NCBI RefSeq assembly: GCF_040939455.1
Contig: NC_134120.1
Span: 52,467,001 to 52,531,000 of the forward strand
DNA length: 64,000 nt
Direction: 5' to 3'
Source: Microcebus murinus
Taxonomy: Eukaryota > Chordata > Mammalia > Primates > Cheirogaleidae
Below the pieces are notes generated by a model. That model did no database searches. It was not told where the DNA came from and saw only the letters and a list, made by a program, of their open reading frames with translations. Shown here one piece after another: positions 24,084 through 36,255 of the stretch (its first letter is position 1; every line of letters starts with the position of its first letter). The position numbers and the translations under genes are program-made.

Positions 24084-24174
24084 AGCAAACAAAAAAAAAA
24101 AATGTCATCATAGGTTAAGAATGGCCAGAAAGAAAGGAAAACTTTATATTTCTATATTTATTTACTAATTTATT

Positions 24175-24366
24175 TATTTTTGAGACAGAGTCTCTCTTTG
24201 TTACCTGAGCTAGAGTGCCATGGCATCAGCCTAGCTCACAGCAACCTCAAACTCCTGGGCTCAAGCGATCCTCCTGCTTCAGCCTCCTGAGTGCTGGGAC
24301 TACAGGGACACACCAGCACACGCAGCTAATTTTCTTTTAATTTTTCTTACTATGGTGCCCAAGCTG
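24175..24366 (-). mobile_element. Partial Alu, reverse
   Basis: Starts with an AT-rich tail and TTTTTGAGACAGAGTCTCTC, continues through AGCTCACAGCAACCTCAAAC to the linker and GGTGCCCAAGCTGGG, then stops. The left-monomer 5' portion is missing. Confidence 0.88.
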
Positions 24367-25359
24367 GGTGGAAACCAAGGCTCAGTGTGTTGTATGGATG
24401 ATGAGTGCTCCTGGGGCTCAGTGTAAGAAGCCAAGTAGGGTCCCTTCGAGGAGTCCATGTGAACCAAGCTCTGCAGGATGGCAGGTCCTTAATGTCAAAG
24501 GATAATTTTTTTTAAAGGTAAATCATGACTCTCTTAAAAATATTTAATGAACACATGTTCAAGATTTTATTTCACTCATTAATTAATGACTGAATCATTA
24601 AAATATTAAAAAATGGTTCCAAAGAGTATCTAAAGAACAAATACAGGCAATCAGGAATGCGGAAATAAATTTGCTAATAGATGCAAAACTGGCCTCTTGC
24701 CCAGATGGTAGTCAATTGCCTCTCGACTTGGACAAGATTCATTTGCACCATCACTATGGACAAGAATCATTGAAATTACTATCAGTTTTCTACAATTTAC
24801 AGAGTTATAAATTAACTCAGTCCTAGACAAGGGAAGCACAGACCATATTAAATCAGGTCATCCTGAAGAGTGTACCTAGCATTCCATTGGAAGGTTGCCT
24901 AGCAATCTTTATACTCACTTTAAAGTCTTGGACAATTTTTCTGAGCACCTATGCAGTAAAGAGTGTGCGGGGAGTGGAGGACAGGTGCACATAGGCTGTG
25001 TGTCATCACGGACTCCAAGGAGTTGGTGGCATTACCTTTTCCTGGGCTTCTCTTGCAGAGCGGTGGCAATTAGCAGCAGGCCCCAAAGCAGCTGGGCACC
25101 TCTTGCTTCAGGGCTTTAGGGTAAGAGAGCCAACTCTCTCCACTGAAGTCCCAACAGCCTCTGGCTATTTAAACACATTAAGCTTTATCACTTATTTGCA
25201 CCATGCTCAGGTCAAGCAGGTGCTGTGTGCTCTTTTATCAGAGTCATTTCCTACTTAATAATAACTGAAGACAATGAAGACGTGGGATTTGATGGCAAGG
25301 GGGGTAGCTGCCTGGTATTTATCTACAAGGTCATAGGAAATTCTCTCACTTCATTTCTT
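24367..25359. other. Unique noncoding sequence
   Basis: No repeat or gene recognised. It includes an AT-rich stretch at 24500-24640. Confidence 0.45.
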
Positions 25360-25480
25360 GTGGACGGCGGCACAGTAATCCTACCACGTTAGTGCCACGA
25401 GCCCCCGTTTTCCAAAGGAGGAAACAGAGATGAAGTAATTTGCACAGGATGAAGCTTGGAGGGGCTGGGGTTGAACTCTG
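25360..25480 (-). repeat. MIR SINE fragment, reverse
   Basis: CCCCGTTTTCCAAAGGAGGA, then AACAGAGATGAAGTAATTTG, then GGGGTTGAACTCTGTGCTTT gives the reverse MIR core. Confidence 0.7.
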
Positions 25481-25830
25481 TGCTTTGCACTGAGACAAGG
25501 AGGGAAAGGAAGACTGTGGGGCCTGAGGCGAGGAGGGGCTGGAGGTGGGGCAAGGCGAGGAAAGGTGGGAGGAGCAGGAGACTTTGTGCCTGGCCTTGGC
25601 TTTCAAGCAGAGACACCGTATATCTAAGTGTGGCCTCTTCACCGGGTGGCAAATAGGCCAAAGCATCCATCAGAGGCCCAAGACCCATTCCCAACTATTG
25701 CCAGATACGAGCCTCAGGGCCGGTGCTAACCTTTGCTGAACTTCTGCTGCCTTATCTATGGAAGGAGGAGTTTAGGCAAAGAAACTTCTCGGATCTTCTC
25801 CAGCACCAGTGCTATGTGACTTTAAGAAAT

Positions 25831-26268
25831 TCACAAGGAAATTGAGAACAGTGACATGCGAGAGTGAAACCAGCTTGTTACAAGCACTGGGGGGCATGGG
25901 GAATGAAGTCCATCCAAAGAGAAATCCAGCTCAACTCTAGTTAAGTCTGCCAAATAGCTCTGCCTGGTCAAATGGAATCTTCCTGGCACCTCTCCCCCCT
26001 GGTCAGCAACATCAAAGATTGCAATGCTGTCAGGGTGCAATTCTTTCTTAAGCTTTTTAAGGACATCAGCATTGGTTCTTTGTGTGACAAAGACAAAAAG
26101 GTTATGCCCTGGTTCTGTGGATGCCACAGCCTGGGGGTTGTTTACTGTCTCACTGTCTCCTCTGTTTACTGGGACCTTCTGCAGCCCTGGTGCCACTGGC
26201 CTGCCTTCCGCTGTCTTTCTAGGTTTGTTCAGATTTTTCACTTTCACAATTGATTTCAAAACCTCAGC
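25831..26268 (-). CDS. Possible coding exon, unidentified
   Basis: A reverse-strand frame stays open for about 146 codons, bounded upstream by an in-frame TAG. Just upstream lies a plausible splice acceptor (TTTGTATTCAG, ending near 26279) that would lead into a Q-Q/P-P-A-E-V-L-K frame. The protein is mixed and hydrophilic, with FVFVTQRTNADVLKKLKKEL and DSIAIFDVADQGGEVPG, not low-complexity. There is no ATG near the start, so if real it is an internal or terminal exon. I see no strong GT donor before the stop and no polyadenylation signal close downstream. I do not recognise the protein. It could equally be a chance frame or an old pseudogene. Confidence 0.22.
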   Translation of the reverse strand, partial: AEVLKSIVKVKNLNKPRKTAEGRPVAPGLQKVPVNRGDSETVNNPQAVASTEPGHNLFVFVTQRTNADVLKKLKKELHPDSIAIFDVADQGGEVPGRFHLTRQSYLADLTRVELDFSLDGLHSPCPPVLVTSWFHSRMSLFSISL

Positions 26269-26289
26269 TGGAGGCTGCTGAATACAAAC

Positions 26290-27829
26290 CTACAGCTAAG
26301 CCCGGAACAAAAGGAAAGTCAGCTGGGAGATGGGGTAAGTGCTTGAAAAACCTGGCGCTGGACTTGGGCTGCCTTTTAGCCACATTTCTAGGAGTAAACC
26401 CTCCAGCCAGCCCTGCCAACGTCACACTGTGGGTACAGTCCCGCCATCCTGCCCTGCCGGTCAACACTGGGTCTCCATTCCCACACTCCACTCTGATCCC
26501 ACAGTGGCTTAGGCCACTGGGGAAGGACACGCAGTAAATGCATTGACTGACAAACCAGAAGCTCTAAAGAAATCCTTACTTTTATAAGCCCTTTCCCAAG
26601 CCACAGCCTACCCGGGGCACTTTACCTAACAAACCCAAGGCTTTTACTGAGTAGAATTAGTCTTATAAAGTGAACACAATACCCAACAGGAAACTGGAGA
26701 TTCATTCATTCATTCAGGAAATCTCCTATGTGATATGCATTATTCTAACAGCAAGAAGGTGGTAGATTTGGTCATAGAAACATGCATAAGTTATGTCCTA
26801 ATTATTCCAATTGTTTCCAATAAGAGACAAGATGCCCGGGTGAGAGTGATGGGACCAACGTTAAGTAAAATCAGATCTCTGTCCTCGCAGGATCGCCATT
26901 ACGTGTGTGAAGCAAACCTGCAAACAGTCCCCCTGTTGCCATAGGCAGTGCGGGGGGCTGCAGAGGCAAGCCCAGGGTGCATAGGATGGTGTGGGAGGCC
27001 ACTGGAAGCAGGATGGGCACTCTGGGCAAAGCCGCCAGAAGCAATGACGTTGGAGCTGAATCTGAGTGGGAGGCGGCCACGTGGGCCGGGTGTGGCCATG
27101 GTGTGATGCACCTGCAGAGGCCGAGGGAACACAGCACTCTGGCACTCAGTCCGTTCACTGGAGTCACGTTTCCCACTAAAGCAAGAGAAGCCAGGGCTGC
27201 CGCACATAGGGGTGCAGTTCCTGTGCCGCAAGTCGCTAGCAGGGGGAAGCCAGGCTGAAGCCAGCACCTGGGACACAGCACTAGCTCTGTGTCCAGGAGG
27301 CCACGTATGCTCCAAATGGGGCACATGTTTCCAGTTTACCCCCCCAGAGGGGAGTTTTTGCTTTTTTTCGATTGGCATAAAGTTGCCTGCTGGGCCAGGA
27401 GAACCCAGTTACAGGTCATTAGCCCTTCAACATACTTCAGGGTATTTAAGTGTTGTAAACAGTTTTACTTTGTACTGTATAAAAGAAAGAATTTACTCAG
27501 CCAGTGTGACTGAGGGAGCGAAGGTCTGGAGTGAGCCTACTCAACCTCGGGCTCAGCATTCAGAGTAGAGGGCAGCTGGGTCTGGGTTGGAAATGGGAAG
27601 ACAACCTGGCCCCTTTGAGACGGGAGGCTGTGCCAACCTCTCTTGGTCCCTGCCTGGTCCCTGTCCCTAAGTGCCGAGAGGGACACAGGCCTACAGCCCG
27701 AGGAATTTCAGGCTCAAAGCAGCAATGTGAGATCATCCGTTCTTCACTTGACCATTGAGGTGCTCTGCAGACCTGGCGATGGGCGCAGGAGCTGGGAGCT
27801 GAGCAGCCACCAGCCCGGATGACTAAGGG
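26290..27829. other. Largely unique noncoding sequence
   Basis: GC-richer sequence with overlapping frames of 93-159 codons on both strands at 26861-27378. The mutual overlap in several frames, and the absence of any domain, indicates composition effects. No repeat is recognised. Confidence 0.4.
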
Positions 27830-27945
27830 GACCAGTGTCGCACTGTAAACTCCACAAGGTCAGGGACCAGGGCGTTGGCACGTGGTGGGTGCTCAGGGAA
27901 TATCTGTTAAGTGCATGTGTGAGTGAGTGAGTGAATGAATGAACG
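27830..27945 (+). repeat. L2 3' tail with (TGAG/TGAA)n
   Basis: TAAACTCCACAAGGTCAGGG, then TGGTGGGTGCTCAGGGAATA, then TCTGTTAAGTG is the L2 3' end. It is followed by GTGAGTGAGTGAATGAATGA, the usual L2-type tail microsatellite. Confidence 0.75.
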
Positions 27946-29884
27946 GTGGAGCAGATAACAAATGTCCCCAAAGAGAAAGGCAGAACCTCTGAGGGACACA
28001 GTAGGAGGAAGGAATGCAGCGCAGAGGGTACAGGGGAACAGGGAACTATGACTCAGGGTGAAAAGTTTAAGGCTTCAGAAATTCTGCAGGGCTGTTTTTA
28101 TCATCATTATCATAATTGGACATCTTCCCTCAGGTGGTACTTGTTGCAAAGCAGCTATTGCACTATAGCTAGCAAATAGTGAAGTTGTTTCAAGATTGAA
28201 AAGTTTGTCCTCTGACTAATTAAACTTTATGTATCTCGCTGTTCACTGGGCATTATTCTAACACTGCACTCTGTGCACCGTGGGCTCCATGAGGGTGGCC
28301 TCAGTACCTGCAAGGGGATATTCATTTTATGACGCGTGCTGATGAACTAACTCCCAAGGCAAGTGGACTCGAGACACATGTGAGCACCCCACAGAACAAG
28401 CCCTGCTGGGCTTTGATTTTGAATGTTTTTGAATTCACAATTAAAATGATAATGTAGCACCCTTCTGCTCAACACATAAAACTTGACAAACAACCTGCGA
28501 GAATGCCATCTATTTATCAGCATGTTATACGATAGAAAAAATATAACTATCAATATAATACGTACAGTGTAGCAGTTCAAAGTAAATAGGTTTTATAGCT
28601 CCAGCTGGGAAATACCCTTGAGCTGAAACACTAGGATGGTCCCGAAAACTTCAAATGTCAGTTTCTCAATGTCATTTAAGGAAGAGCCTTTGAGAATTTA
28701 CATTTACTCACAGAGGTGATAGTCACCAGATAATATATAAGGGTAGTGATAATTCTTTAAGGAAAAAATAAACAAACAAAATGCACTGTACACTTTCAAA
28801 TGTCAAGCATATCCTACAAAATGAAATAATACCCACATAAACGTGTGAACAAATGGCATGTACCTTCGGAGCACACTGAGCGGAAAGGCTGTTTTCTGAT
28901 CTCTGTTGTTGGAAATGGCTAATATGCATGTCATATTAGCAACTTCCTTCTCCACTCAAACATTCCCTTGCTGGAGAAGGTACCACAAAGTAAAACCTTA
29001 AAAGGCTGTCCCCAAATTCTCACCCGCCTGCTGCCCCAGCCCAACACTCCCTTAAGGCAAAAAGATTCATTTGTAATTGTTCAATCCATCAAATTTTCTG
29101 TTCTGGCTTTTTTTTGCTTGTTTGTCTTAAAACAATGATTGGATGATTACTATTATATCAGTTGAAGTTACCAAGAAATTGTGAATAACTGAATAATAGC
29201 ATAATTTATAAAACATAATGAATAGTCACCAGAAATTGCTTGCAATATTTTCAAGCTAAAGCTTTGAAATGCAAGAAGCTTCCTTGGCATGAATTGTCAC
29301 CGTTGAGAGCGGTGGTGTGGCAGTCAGATGGTGGCCAGTGCCTGGGCGGTCCCTCGGCAGCGTGGAGAGGGCAGGCCAGAGCGGCCAGGTTTGCGGTCAC
29401 TCGCTCTTCAACTGCGTCGTTTACTTCTCTGACATCGACCAAGTGGCTATACGTTTCCTGAGAGCAAGATTTACTTTCTAAATGTCAGAACTGTTAGAAA
29501 ATATATTTTGGATGTATGAATCATAATATAGTAGTTTTAGTTGGCCACAGTCTTGCCTTCCTATTAAGAAAAAATCATTTCTGAATTGTAGAGCACTGTG
29601 TAAACACGGCATACTAAAATCTGGGTGACTGGATCTCTTGGCTGCCTGCAAAGACTGAAACTTGCCTCTGCATCAGCCAGTGCCTCAGCAATCTGTGTGG
29701 CACAGATAAGCCCGAGGCTGGGGGCAGCTGGCATTTTAAAACCCTCACGGGGAAAGCTGGAGCTCCCACAAGCCCGTCTCCCACCAGGGGGCAAGTGGAA
29801 CCGCAGATGGAAAGGAACCGCCAGATAGAGTAAGAGAGGAAGGGCAGGAACGTGCAGTGAGTGTGTGTGCCAGAGGGTCTAATA
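27946..29884. other. Unique noncoding sequence
   Basis: No gene or confident repeat recognised; AT-rich with short random frames. Confidence 0.4.
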
Positions 29885-30045
29885 CTTGGTTCCATTTAGT
29901 TCTCACAATAACCCTCGGTCTCATTATTCTTAATTTACAGATGGGAAAACGTCAGCTAGGAAAAGTTGAATGCATTGCCCGAAGTTACTCCTGTGGCTGA
30001 GAGAACGCCTAGGTCTGACTGATTATTCCAGACTCTGGATGCAGG
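29885..30045 (-). repeat. MIR SINE, reverse
   Basis: TTAGTTCTCACAATAACCCT, then TTAATTTACAGATGGGAAAA, then ATTGCCCGAAGTTACTCCTG follows the reverse MIR order. Confidence 0.82.
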
Positions 30046-31814
30046 GTCCAAAGGCCACACTTGAGGATGTAGAAGCCCGCAGGTTCCCCACCCCTGCTCC
30101 TGAGCGAAGCACATTCGGCTGTCCCATGTCAGCAGAGAAGAGAAATCTCTGCAGATGCAGGGTTAGTGAGTGATTCCTCAGTGCCAGGCTTTGTGCTAAA
30201 CAGTAGAGAAATAGGGCTCAGTCCCTGGAGAGACCCAGAGATTGCAACAACTCTTCATCACAGCGGAGCCCCTGAGTAAGCCTCAGCCTTCTTCCTGCAG
30301 CTATAACCACGGTCCGAAGGGATCTAAATGTCATAGAGACAACACTGATCGATAGTGAGCACTTAATTTGTGCCAAATATTGTTAGGTTCTTTCTAGAAT
30401 CCAAAGTAAACAAAACCCAATCTATCCAAAAATCGAACCCTAGGACTATCTGGAATTTGCTACTGTATAATAAGAAACATCCTTTTTCCAATGAGAGTTT
30501 GATAAAGCCCCTCACGTCCAGATACCCAGGATCCGGACAATGGACAGCCTGGATTGATCTACACCACCAGGACCCGCTTCCTGCCCGGCGAAGCTTGGGA
30601 CAGCCAGGCCCCAGCAAGAGGCTTAGGGCAAAGCTCTTGGTCTGTGGATTACAGAGAAAAGAAAACAGCTTCTGGAGTTACTGTAGATAGAGCCCGTCTC
30701 TGTTTTGGACAGCAGATGTGGTTGATAAAAGATATATTCAACACGCTTATCAGCGATTTCTGAAGTTTTCTAGTGGCTACCCTTCAAGCTCTGATTTCAA
30801 GGGGAAAAATAATTTGGCCTTTTCCATTTTGTTTACTCAACCAGCCTAGGCAAAGGAGTTAACAGGCAACTTGATATTTACATGTTAACTGCTCGTTCCG
30901 CTAACAATCCCCCATTGTTCTCCGGAACTGCTGCAACTGCTTGGTTTCTAATCCACGTTCCTACCAGGACTGTTTTCTCTGCCTGTCTACTGAGAAATGA
31001 TGCTGGTTTCTCTCAAGAAGACTCTGCTGCCTCAAAGTCACGGAGGGCAGGCCCAAGTTGTCCCTTTAAAAGTATTTTGATGATGTTTCAGTGGTTTCCT
31101 CTAACCAAAAGGCTGAGGAGTTGCGGTTGGGCAAGTGAGATGGATACAACATTGATACGTTAACCAGAACCGTCTGCTCTGTGAGAACGGGCAGCCTTGC
31201 CTGCCAGACGGGGCCACCACACAGGTGAATGTTCCTTCCATTCGCTGAGGAATGTCCTCACCAGAACACCCCCTATCTCCTAGCCTGGTGGGTTAACTGA
31301 GATGTCACTAATCCCCCCCAAAAAATGGTCACCAAGAGTCAGCAACAAACAGTGTCACACTTTCCTGCAGACAATGAGTAAAGTTGGGGAGAAGGAGGCC
31401 ACTTAGATAGATAGCATTCCTGTGGGGCTTCGTCCTCTCCTTCCCGGGCCCCCACCTGGCACGGGCACTTCCTGGCAGCCTCCTGTGCGGCAGCTGCTCG
31501 GCCTCCTGACAGCTGAGGACTTAACCAGCCGCCGCCTGTTTCCGCTACACCCTGAGGTTACAAGGACAGCAGGGGCCGGGGCTTAGTGCCAATGCAGGGA
31601 GGACAAGGAGAGAAAGAGCCACAACAAGTGAGAAAGTGAACGCCTGCCTGGAACTCCTGAACGCTGTGGGCACCTCCTGAGCACCACTGGGCTAGTTCTG
31701 CTTTACCTGAGTTATCGTTGGGTTCATAGATTCTTACCCAACCCGACCTGTCGATTTTAGGCAACTTGTGGGTGTGGTTCCCCTCATCGACACAGCTATT
31801 TATACGCATTTTTC
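30046..31814. other. Unique noncoding sequence
   Basis: No confident repeat or gene. Overlapping frames at 30363-30763 on both strands are not supported. Confidence 0.4.
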
Positions 31815-31945
31815 CTTATGCCAGTCCTTGTACTGGGCTGGCCACACACGGGAACGAGAGACAGTCCTTGTCCTGAAGAACATTCTAGTTGGTGAAAGAG
31901 ACACCACAAGCAAGTAACCAGTACAGTATAATTAATGGTCCCTGG
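31815..31945 (+). repeat. Ancient interspersed repeat fragment (family uncertain)
   Basis: ATGCCAGTCCTTGTACTGGG, then ACAGTCCTTGTCCTGAAGAA, then CATTCTAGTTGG matches a common mammalian repeat that I would place tentatively with ancient LINE (L3/CR1-like) 3' ends. A second fragment of the same type is at 40925-41065. Confidence 0.45.
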
Positions 31946-32039
31946 GGCGAGAGTGAAGTGGGTCAGAGGGGTTGCTCCTTGGGCTTCACGGAAGCTTGAG
32001 CAACAGCAGGAGGCTGCTTCCGGCTGGGTATGTCACCGT

Positions 32040-32340
32040 GGCTTTCTCGGGTTCTCCAGAGAAAAGGGCCCACAGGATGTCCAGTGAGAGATTCATTATA
32101 AGGCATTGGCTCACATAGCTACTGAGGGCGAGCCGTCCCGTGACCTGCCATCAGCAAGCTGGAGATTCGGAAACCAGCCATGTCGGCCCGAGAAGTCCGA
32201 GGCCTGAGAGCCGGGGAGCCAGAGATTCGGGTCTGGGTCAGAAGGCCTGAGAACCAGGAGTGTCGGGGCAGAGGATCAGTGTCCCACTCAACAGCCAGGC
32301 AGCGCGGATTCCACCCCCTTCCACCTTTCTGCCCCGTTCC
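32040..32340 (-). mobile_element. Probable ERVL-type LTR fragment, reverse
   Basis: GGGTTCTCCAGAGAAAAGGG, then TCATTATAAGGCATTGGCTC, then CAGCAAGCTGGAGATTCGGA, then AAGGCCTGAGAACCAGGAG. This block order belongs to a common mammalian LTR that I assign tentatively to the MLT2/ERVL group, lying in reverse. Only the terminal part is present. Confidence 0.5.
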
Positions 32341-32344
32341 AGCC

Positions 32345-32789
32345 CTCAGTTAACGACTGTCATATAAGTAGGCATTTTCCGGTGAGATAGGCCAAGGCAA
32401 CTACGTAAATGTAGCCAAGCAAGTGTTTTCTTTGCCTTCCTTCGGCATTCACTCTGTAAAAGCCTCCCCCTCACACTCCCTCAGTGAAGCCCCTCACAAC
32501 TTTCTGTCCGGTGCTGCCTGGTTCATTAATTGCTGTTTGCTCAAACTCTTAAAGTCTATTGCAACTTGTCTATCTATAATAACAGTGACCTTATATGACA
32601 TTCAGCATCTTGGCCTCTGCTCTCTTCCATCACGGAAACACTGGACACAATAATCCTCTAATCCCTTTCAGCCAAAAACGTTAGGTATTCATAAAATACT
32701 TTTGTCTGTCTGATACATACAAATAACGCTGACAATTGTGTGGCCGTAGTGGCTGTGCCTGTGGCCTGAAAGGGTCACAGGTCTCACTG
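32345..32789. other. Unique noncoding sequence
   Basis: Nothing recognised. Confidence 0.45.
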
Positions 32790-33000
32790 TGAGACAGGAA
32801 CCGCACCAAACACTTTGCTTACATGCAAGATCCTCAATCCTCCAAGGATCCTGCGGTAAAGGCGCTGTTGCTGTAGTCTTTACTTTGCAGATGAAGAAAC
32901 AGAGACCTGGAAAGGTCAGCTCACCTGCCCAAGGTCACATGGCCACTGGGTGGCAGAACTGAGAATGGGGCAGGGAAGATCCCAGAGCTCCTGTCACTGC
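32790..33000 (-). repeat. MIR SINE, reverse, near full length
   Basis: CACCAAACACTTTGCTTACA, CTTTGCAGATGAAGAAACAG, CCTGCCCAAGGTCACATGGC and CAGAACTGAGAATGGGGC give the reverse MIR order. Confidence 0.88.
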
Positions 33001-33497
33001 CCACTACTCCACATGGCCTCCCCAGGCTCGCCGTGACACCGTGGAGGGACGCTGTGAGTCCCTGTCAAGAGGTGGTCGACAGGAAGCTTCACTCTAAAAC
33101 AGCGATGAGGAGAAAGTAGAAAGCGTTAGCTAACAGGTTGCCTGGACACATTTCATAGGAGCTTGAAGAAGCAACTAGAGAAAAGATGGACTGAGAGACA
33201 CAAGAGTGTTGGAGCGCATGATAGATGATTCCTAGGAGAGCGAATGGTTGGGGCAGGCCCGGGCCTGAAATACAGCCAACTTGGTAGCTATGGGAGAGAA
33301 GATTCAGGAATGGTATAAAACTCTGCATCTCCAAAGACGAATCTAAAAGTAAAGCCCAAGGATTGAAATTTACCCTCATTCCATAAGCAATACGTTCTGA
33401 GCCAGTTTTACGCAAGTTTGTCCTTTTGCCAAGAGGCAGAGAGACCTGCCTGGTGATTTCAGGCGGGCGCATGCTCACTGAGCCTTCTCCCGGCCCT

Positions 33498-33857
33498 TCA
33501 GGCTCCCCAGAAGGGTACGGTGGGGTGGGTGAGGAGGGTACTTCTCCAGGTACACGTCGAGGAGACGGGAGCCTCTGGATTTGGTTCTTCCGCGTAAGGC
33601 TGGAGATCTGGGCTGCTGTCTGGGACTCCATCATCAACCTGGCGTGTGTCACTGTTGTCTGTGCTGGCACTCCCCGCAGCCTCTGGGAACAATGGTTCAG
33701 GAACCAGAGAGACCACCTCCTTCTCGGGCTCCACATGTAGATATGGATTCTGGATTTCTGTTGGGCTTTCTGAGCTAGAAGTCACTGAAGTCAACTTAGA
33801 TGGATATGATGGGACAGAGATAGTCTCCATGGCAACAGTGGTGGTCCTCTGATACAT
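33498..33857 (-). CDS. Possible 5' coding exon, unidentified
   Basis: A 119-codon reverse frame. It has two in-frame ATGs; the second (33828, context GTTGCCATGG) is a strong Kozak match and I prefer it. The protein is acidic and Ser/Pro/Glu-rich, as in disordered cytoplasmic tails: METISVPSYPSK, PYLHVEPEKEVVSLVPEPLF and PDSSPDLQPYAEEPNPEAP. Codon use looks plausible for coding, with many GAG, CTG and GTG codons. The frame ends at TGA 33498 after a short Thr/Pro stretch. A second frame then stays open on the same strand through PPEITRQVSLPLGKRTNLRK to GGAATGAGG followed by GTAAAT, a reasonable donor at about 33374. The two halves would need a frameshift or alternative splicing. I do not recognise the gene. 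Alternatives are an exon decayed into a pseudogene, or chance. Confidence 0.28.
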   Translation of the reverse strand: MYQRTTTVAMETISVPSYPSKLTSVTSSSESPTEIQNPYLHVEPEKEVVSLVPEPLFPEAAGSASTDNSDTRQVDDGVPDSSPDLQPYAEEPNPEAPVSSTCTWRSTLLTHPTVPFWGA

Positions 33858-35067
33858 TGTATACCATCAGTGGAGACCGGTCAGTTGGTTGTCAGTGAGC
33901 AATGAGTTCTTGTAGCATCTTCAGAATTATACATCTATTTGAAATATTGAAATTAAGCTACACTACTGGTAATTAGATTTAGAATCTTGTTTTTAGGCTG
34001 AATTTGAATCTACATTTATTGTCTTTTGTATCTCAGAAATTAGAGACTCGCCTATAACATTTGTCAAGATCATGGGCAACTTTCAAGACAATTGTAATAA
34101 AGTAAACATTTTGATTCTGAAAAAAAACCTCAAACATCTGCACTCAGCTTTCTCTAATGTAAGAGTGTTTAGAGAAAAGTCCACCTGGGCTGTACCCTGG
34201 GGTGAGGCCCTCTCCTTCTAGGGAGAACATTCCAGAAACGGCAGGCTTAAAGGAGCTAGGAAGACCACATTTTCTACTGACCTTTTAAAAGTGCTAAAGG
34301 AACCTCTCCTTTGCCAGTGTTGAGTGGCAAAGCCCAGCCTGACCTGCAGTCTGTATGATTCCAAAGCCCACGGGAAGCAGGGACTTGTCAGCGCTGGCCT
34401 TATTGGACCATTTTCGATGCAGCCACATCAGAGTACACAGCAAGGAACCTGGAAGCTTAGGGAATTTATTTTCAAATATCTGACAAGCTCTTCCATTTCT
34501 GCTGACTGTATTCATTTCAAAAGTCACCTGGATAACCACGCAGTTATTTTGCTATGTGACTGCAATAAGACTGGAGATCACTACTACTTAAGAGAGAAGT
34601 GCAATCCCATGAGCTGACAGTGAGCCCCAGGGAGACTAAAACCTCACACCAGCTTAAGATTTTCTATCAGAGACAGAGAACTACACTTAAGAGATTTTAG
34701 CAGCACGCTGTTCGGTAATGCTCACCAACAGTAGAGAAGAAATCCAGGAGGAAAATGTTGGTGTTTCATTTTATCAGAATCCAAACATGGCAAGAAGTTT
34801 CAGCACAAAGCTTGGTGACACTGTAGCATCCTCTGCATCATAAACGGTCACTATCCCTCCGGGGTCTAGTGTGACTTGCAGGATTGGAGTAGGCCTTGGG
34901 AGACAACAGCAGATGTCGTATCTGGTGGGAATTGAGGGAGAATGTTCACCCTCCCAACATATGGGACACGAAGAACATTTTGATTCCCTTCTGAAATGAT
35001 CTCAGTCCTTCAGTAAAGAAAAACAATCTCACTGAACCATCTGAGAAACTAAGGGACAAAGTCTAAG
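33858..35067. other. Unique noncoding sequence
   Basis: No repeat or gene recognised. If the 33498-33857 frame is a first exon, its promoter would lie here, but no TATA box or CpG island is evident. Confidence 0.4.
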
Positions 35068-35190
35068 TAGAGGTTCTTAACCTCAGCTGCACATCGGAAT
35101 CACCCTCAGGAAGCTTTAAAAAACACCGATGCCTGAGTCTCACCCCTGAGGCCTCTGTTATCTGCCAGGTGTGACTGTGAAGTTCCAGAT
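35068..35190. mobile_element. MER5A-like hAT-Charlie MITE fragment
   Basis: AGAGGTTCTTAACCTCAGCT, then GCACATCGGAATCACCCTCA, then GGAAGCTTTAAAAAACACCG, then ATGCCTGAGTCTCACCCC. This is the characteristic left half of MER5A, a non-autonomous hAT-Charlie element. The right terminal repeat is not seen. Confidence 0.85.
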
Positions 35191-36159
35191 GGAAGCTTCA
35201 GGTGTCACTGAGCACCTGAGAAGGCACATGACTGTCAAACTTTGCAGGGCGAAGCTTTGTGGCAACTCGCCCATCTGAGAGACAAGTGAGAGGACCAGAG
35301 AAGTGGTCTGCCTGGTTCCCTCTGCCAGTGCCCCCTGGGATCACAGTCGTTGTTGATCATGCTATTTAGGAAAATGATGGACGAGAGCAGCATTTTGAAG
35401 AGTAATTTCTTCTATTGACCAAAGCAGAAATGGAAACTACACAAAGGAAGAACTAATGTCGTTAGACTGAGTTCAAAGAAAACATTAGCCGAGAACTTTG
35501 CTGTGCATTTAAACACTGGGAACGAACATTGAAGAAGACATTGCCTCGGCCTAACAGGACTCATGGTTTATAAAAGGTGATAGACATCAAAATTCCTGAT
35601 ACCCACCTAATATGTAATGGCATTCAAGGCTGACATGTGAAGCCCAGAGCCCAGGCCTAGGGTTGGTGGGAGGCTTCCAGAAGGCGGAAGCCCGAGCTGG
35701 GTCATGGAGGACGAGCCAGCCAGGCAGAGGGCATGGAGGCCTGGGAAGTGTGCTCTGGGCGCTGGGGGTGGGACATGCAGCAGAGAAAGGGCCGGTGGTT
35801 GTATTCAGCCATCTCAACGGGCTCTCCAGGTGTGTCATGCACATGTCATTATGGGATCACCACTTGTGTGGAAAATCATGCCCCACAAACATGACAACCG
35901 AGGTTGGTACCCAGAGGCTCCGTCTGTCTCCTTGCTTTCCTCCACCGTCTCCCATGGTCCTCCAAAGACCACACCCTTAGGGCACCCTCCCCTTTCGCTC
36001 CCCTCTGAACGGTGTCCCCCTCCACAGTAGCAGAGCCACACAACCCACTGCCAGCTATGGGGGCACAATGTGCACAATCACCAGTATTTCAGGGTTGGGC
36101 GTGTCATCACCAAGTCCATCTTGCTTTGTGTTTTTATAATTTTTTCTCTATCTTCTCTA
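35191..36159. other. Unique noncoding sequence
   Basis: GC-rich at 35640-36050 with overlapping frames on both strands. No gene is supported. Confidence 0.4.
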
Positions 36160-36255
36160 CTGCTGTGTAGCAATGGAGAAGTGTGGGCCAGATAGTCCTG
36201 GGTTTGAGTTTCTCCGCCTCCCCTCGTTTGCTAGATGACCTGGGGTTCCTCACCT
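36160..36255 (+). repeat. MIR SINE fragment, forward
   Basis: GGGCCAGATAGTCCTGGGTT, then TGAGTTTCTCCGCCTCC, then TTGCTAGATGACCTGGGG matches the forward MIR 5' half. Confidence 0.6.

Noticed and set aside
26861..27378. Reverse frames of 94-159 codons and a forward frame of 93 codons
   Set aside because: Mutually overlapping in all frames, Pro/Ser/Cys-rich from base composition, no homology recognised.
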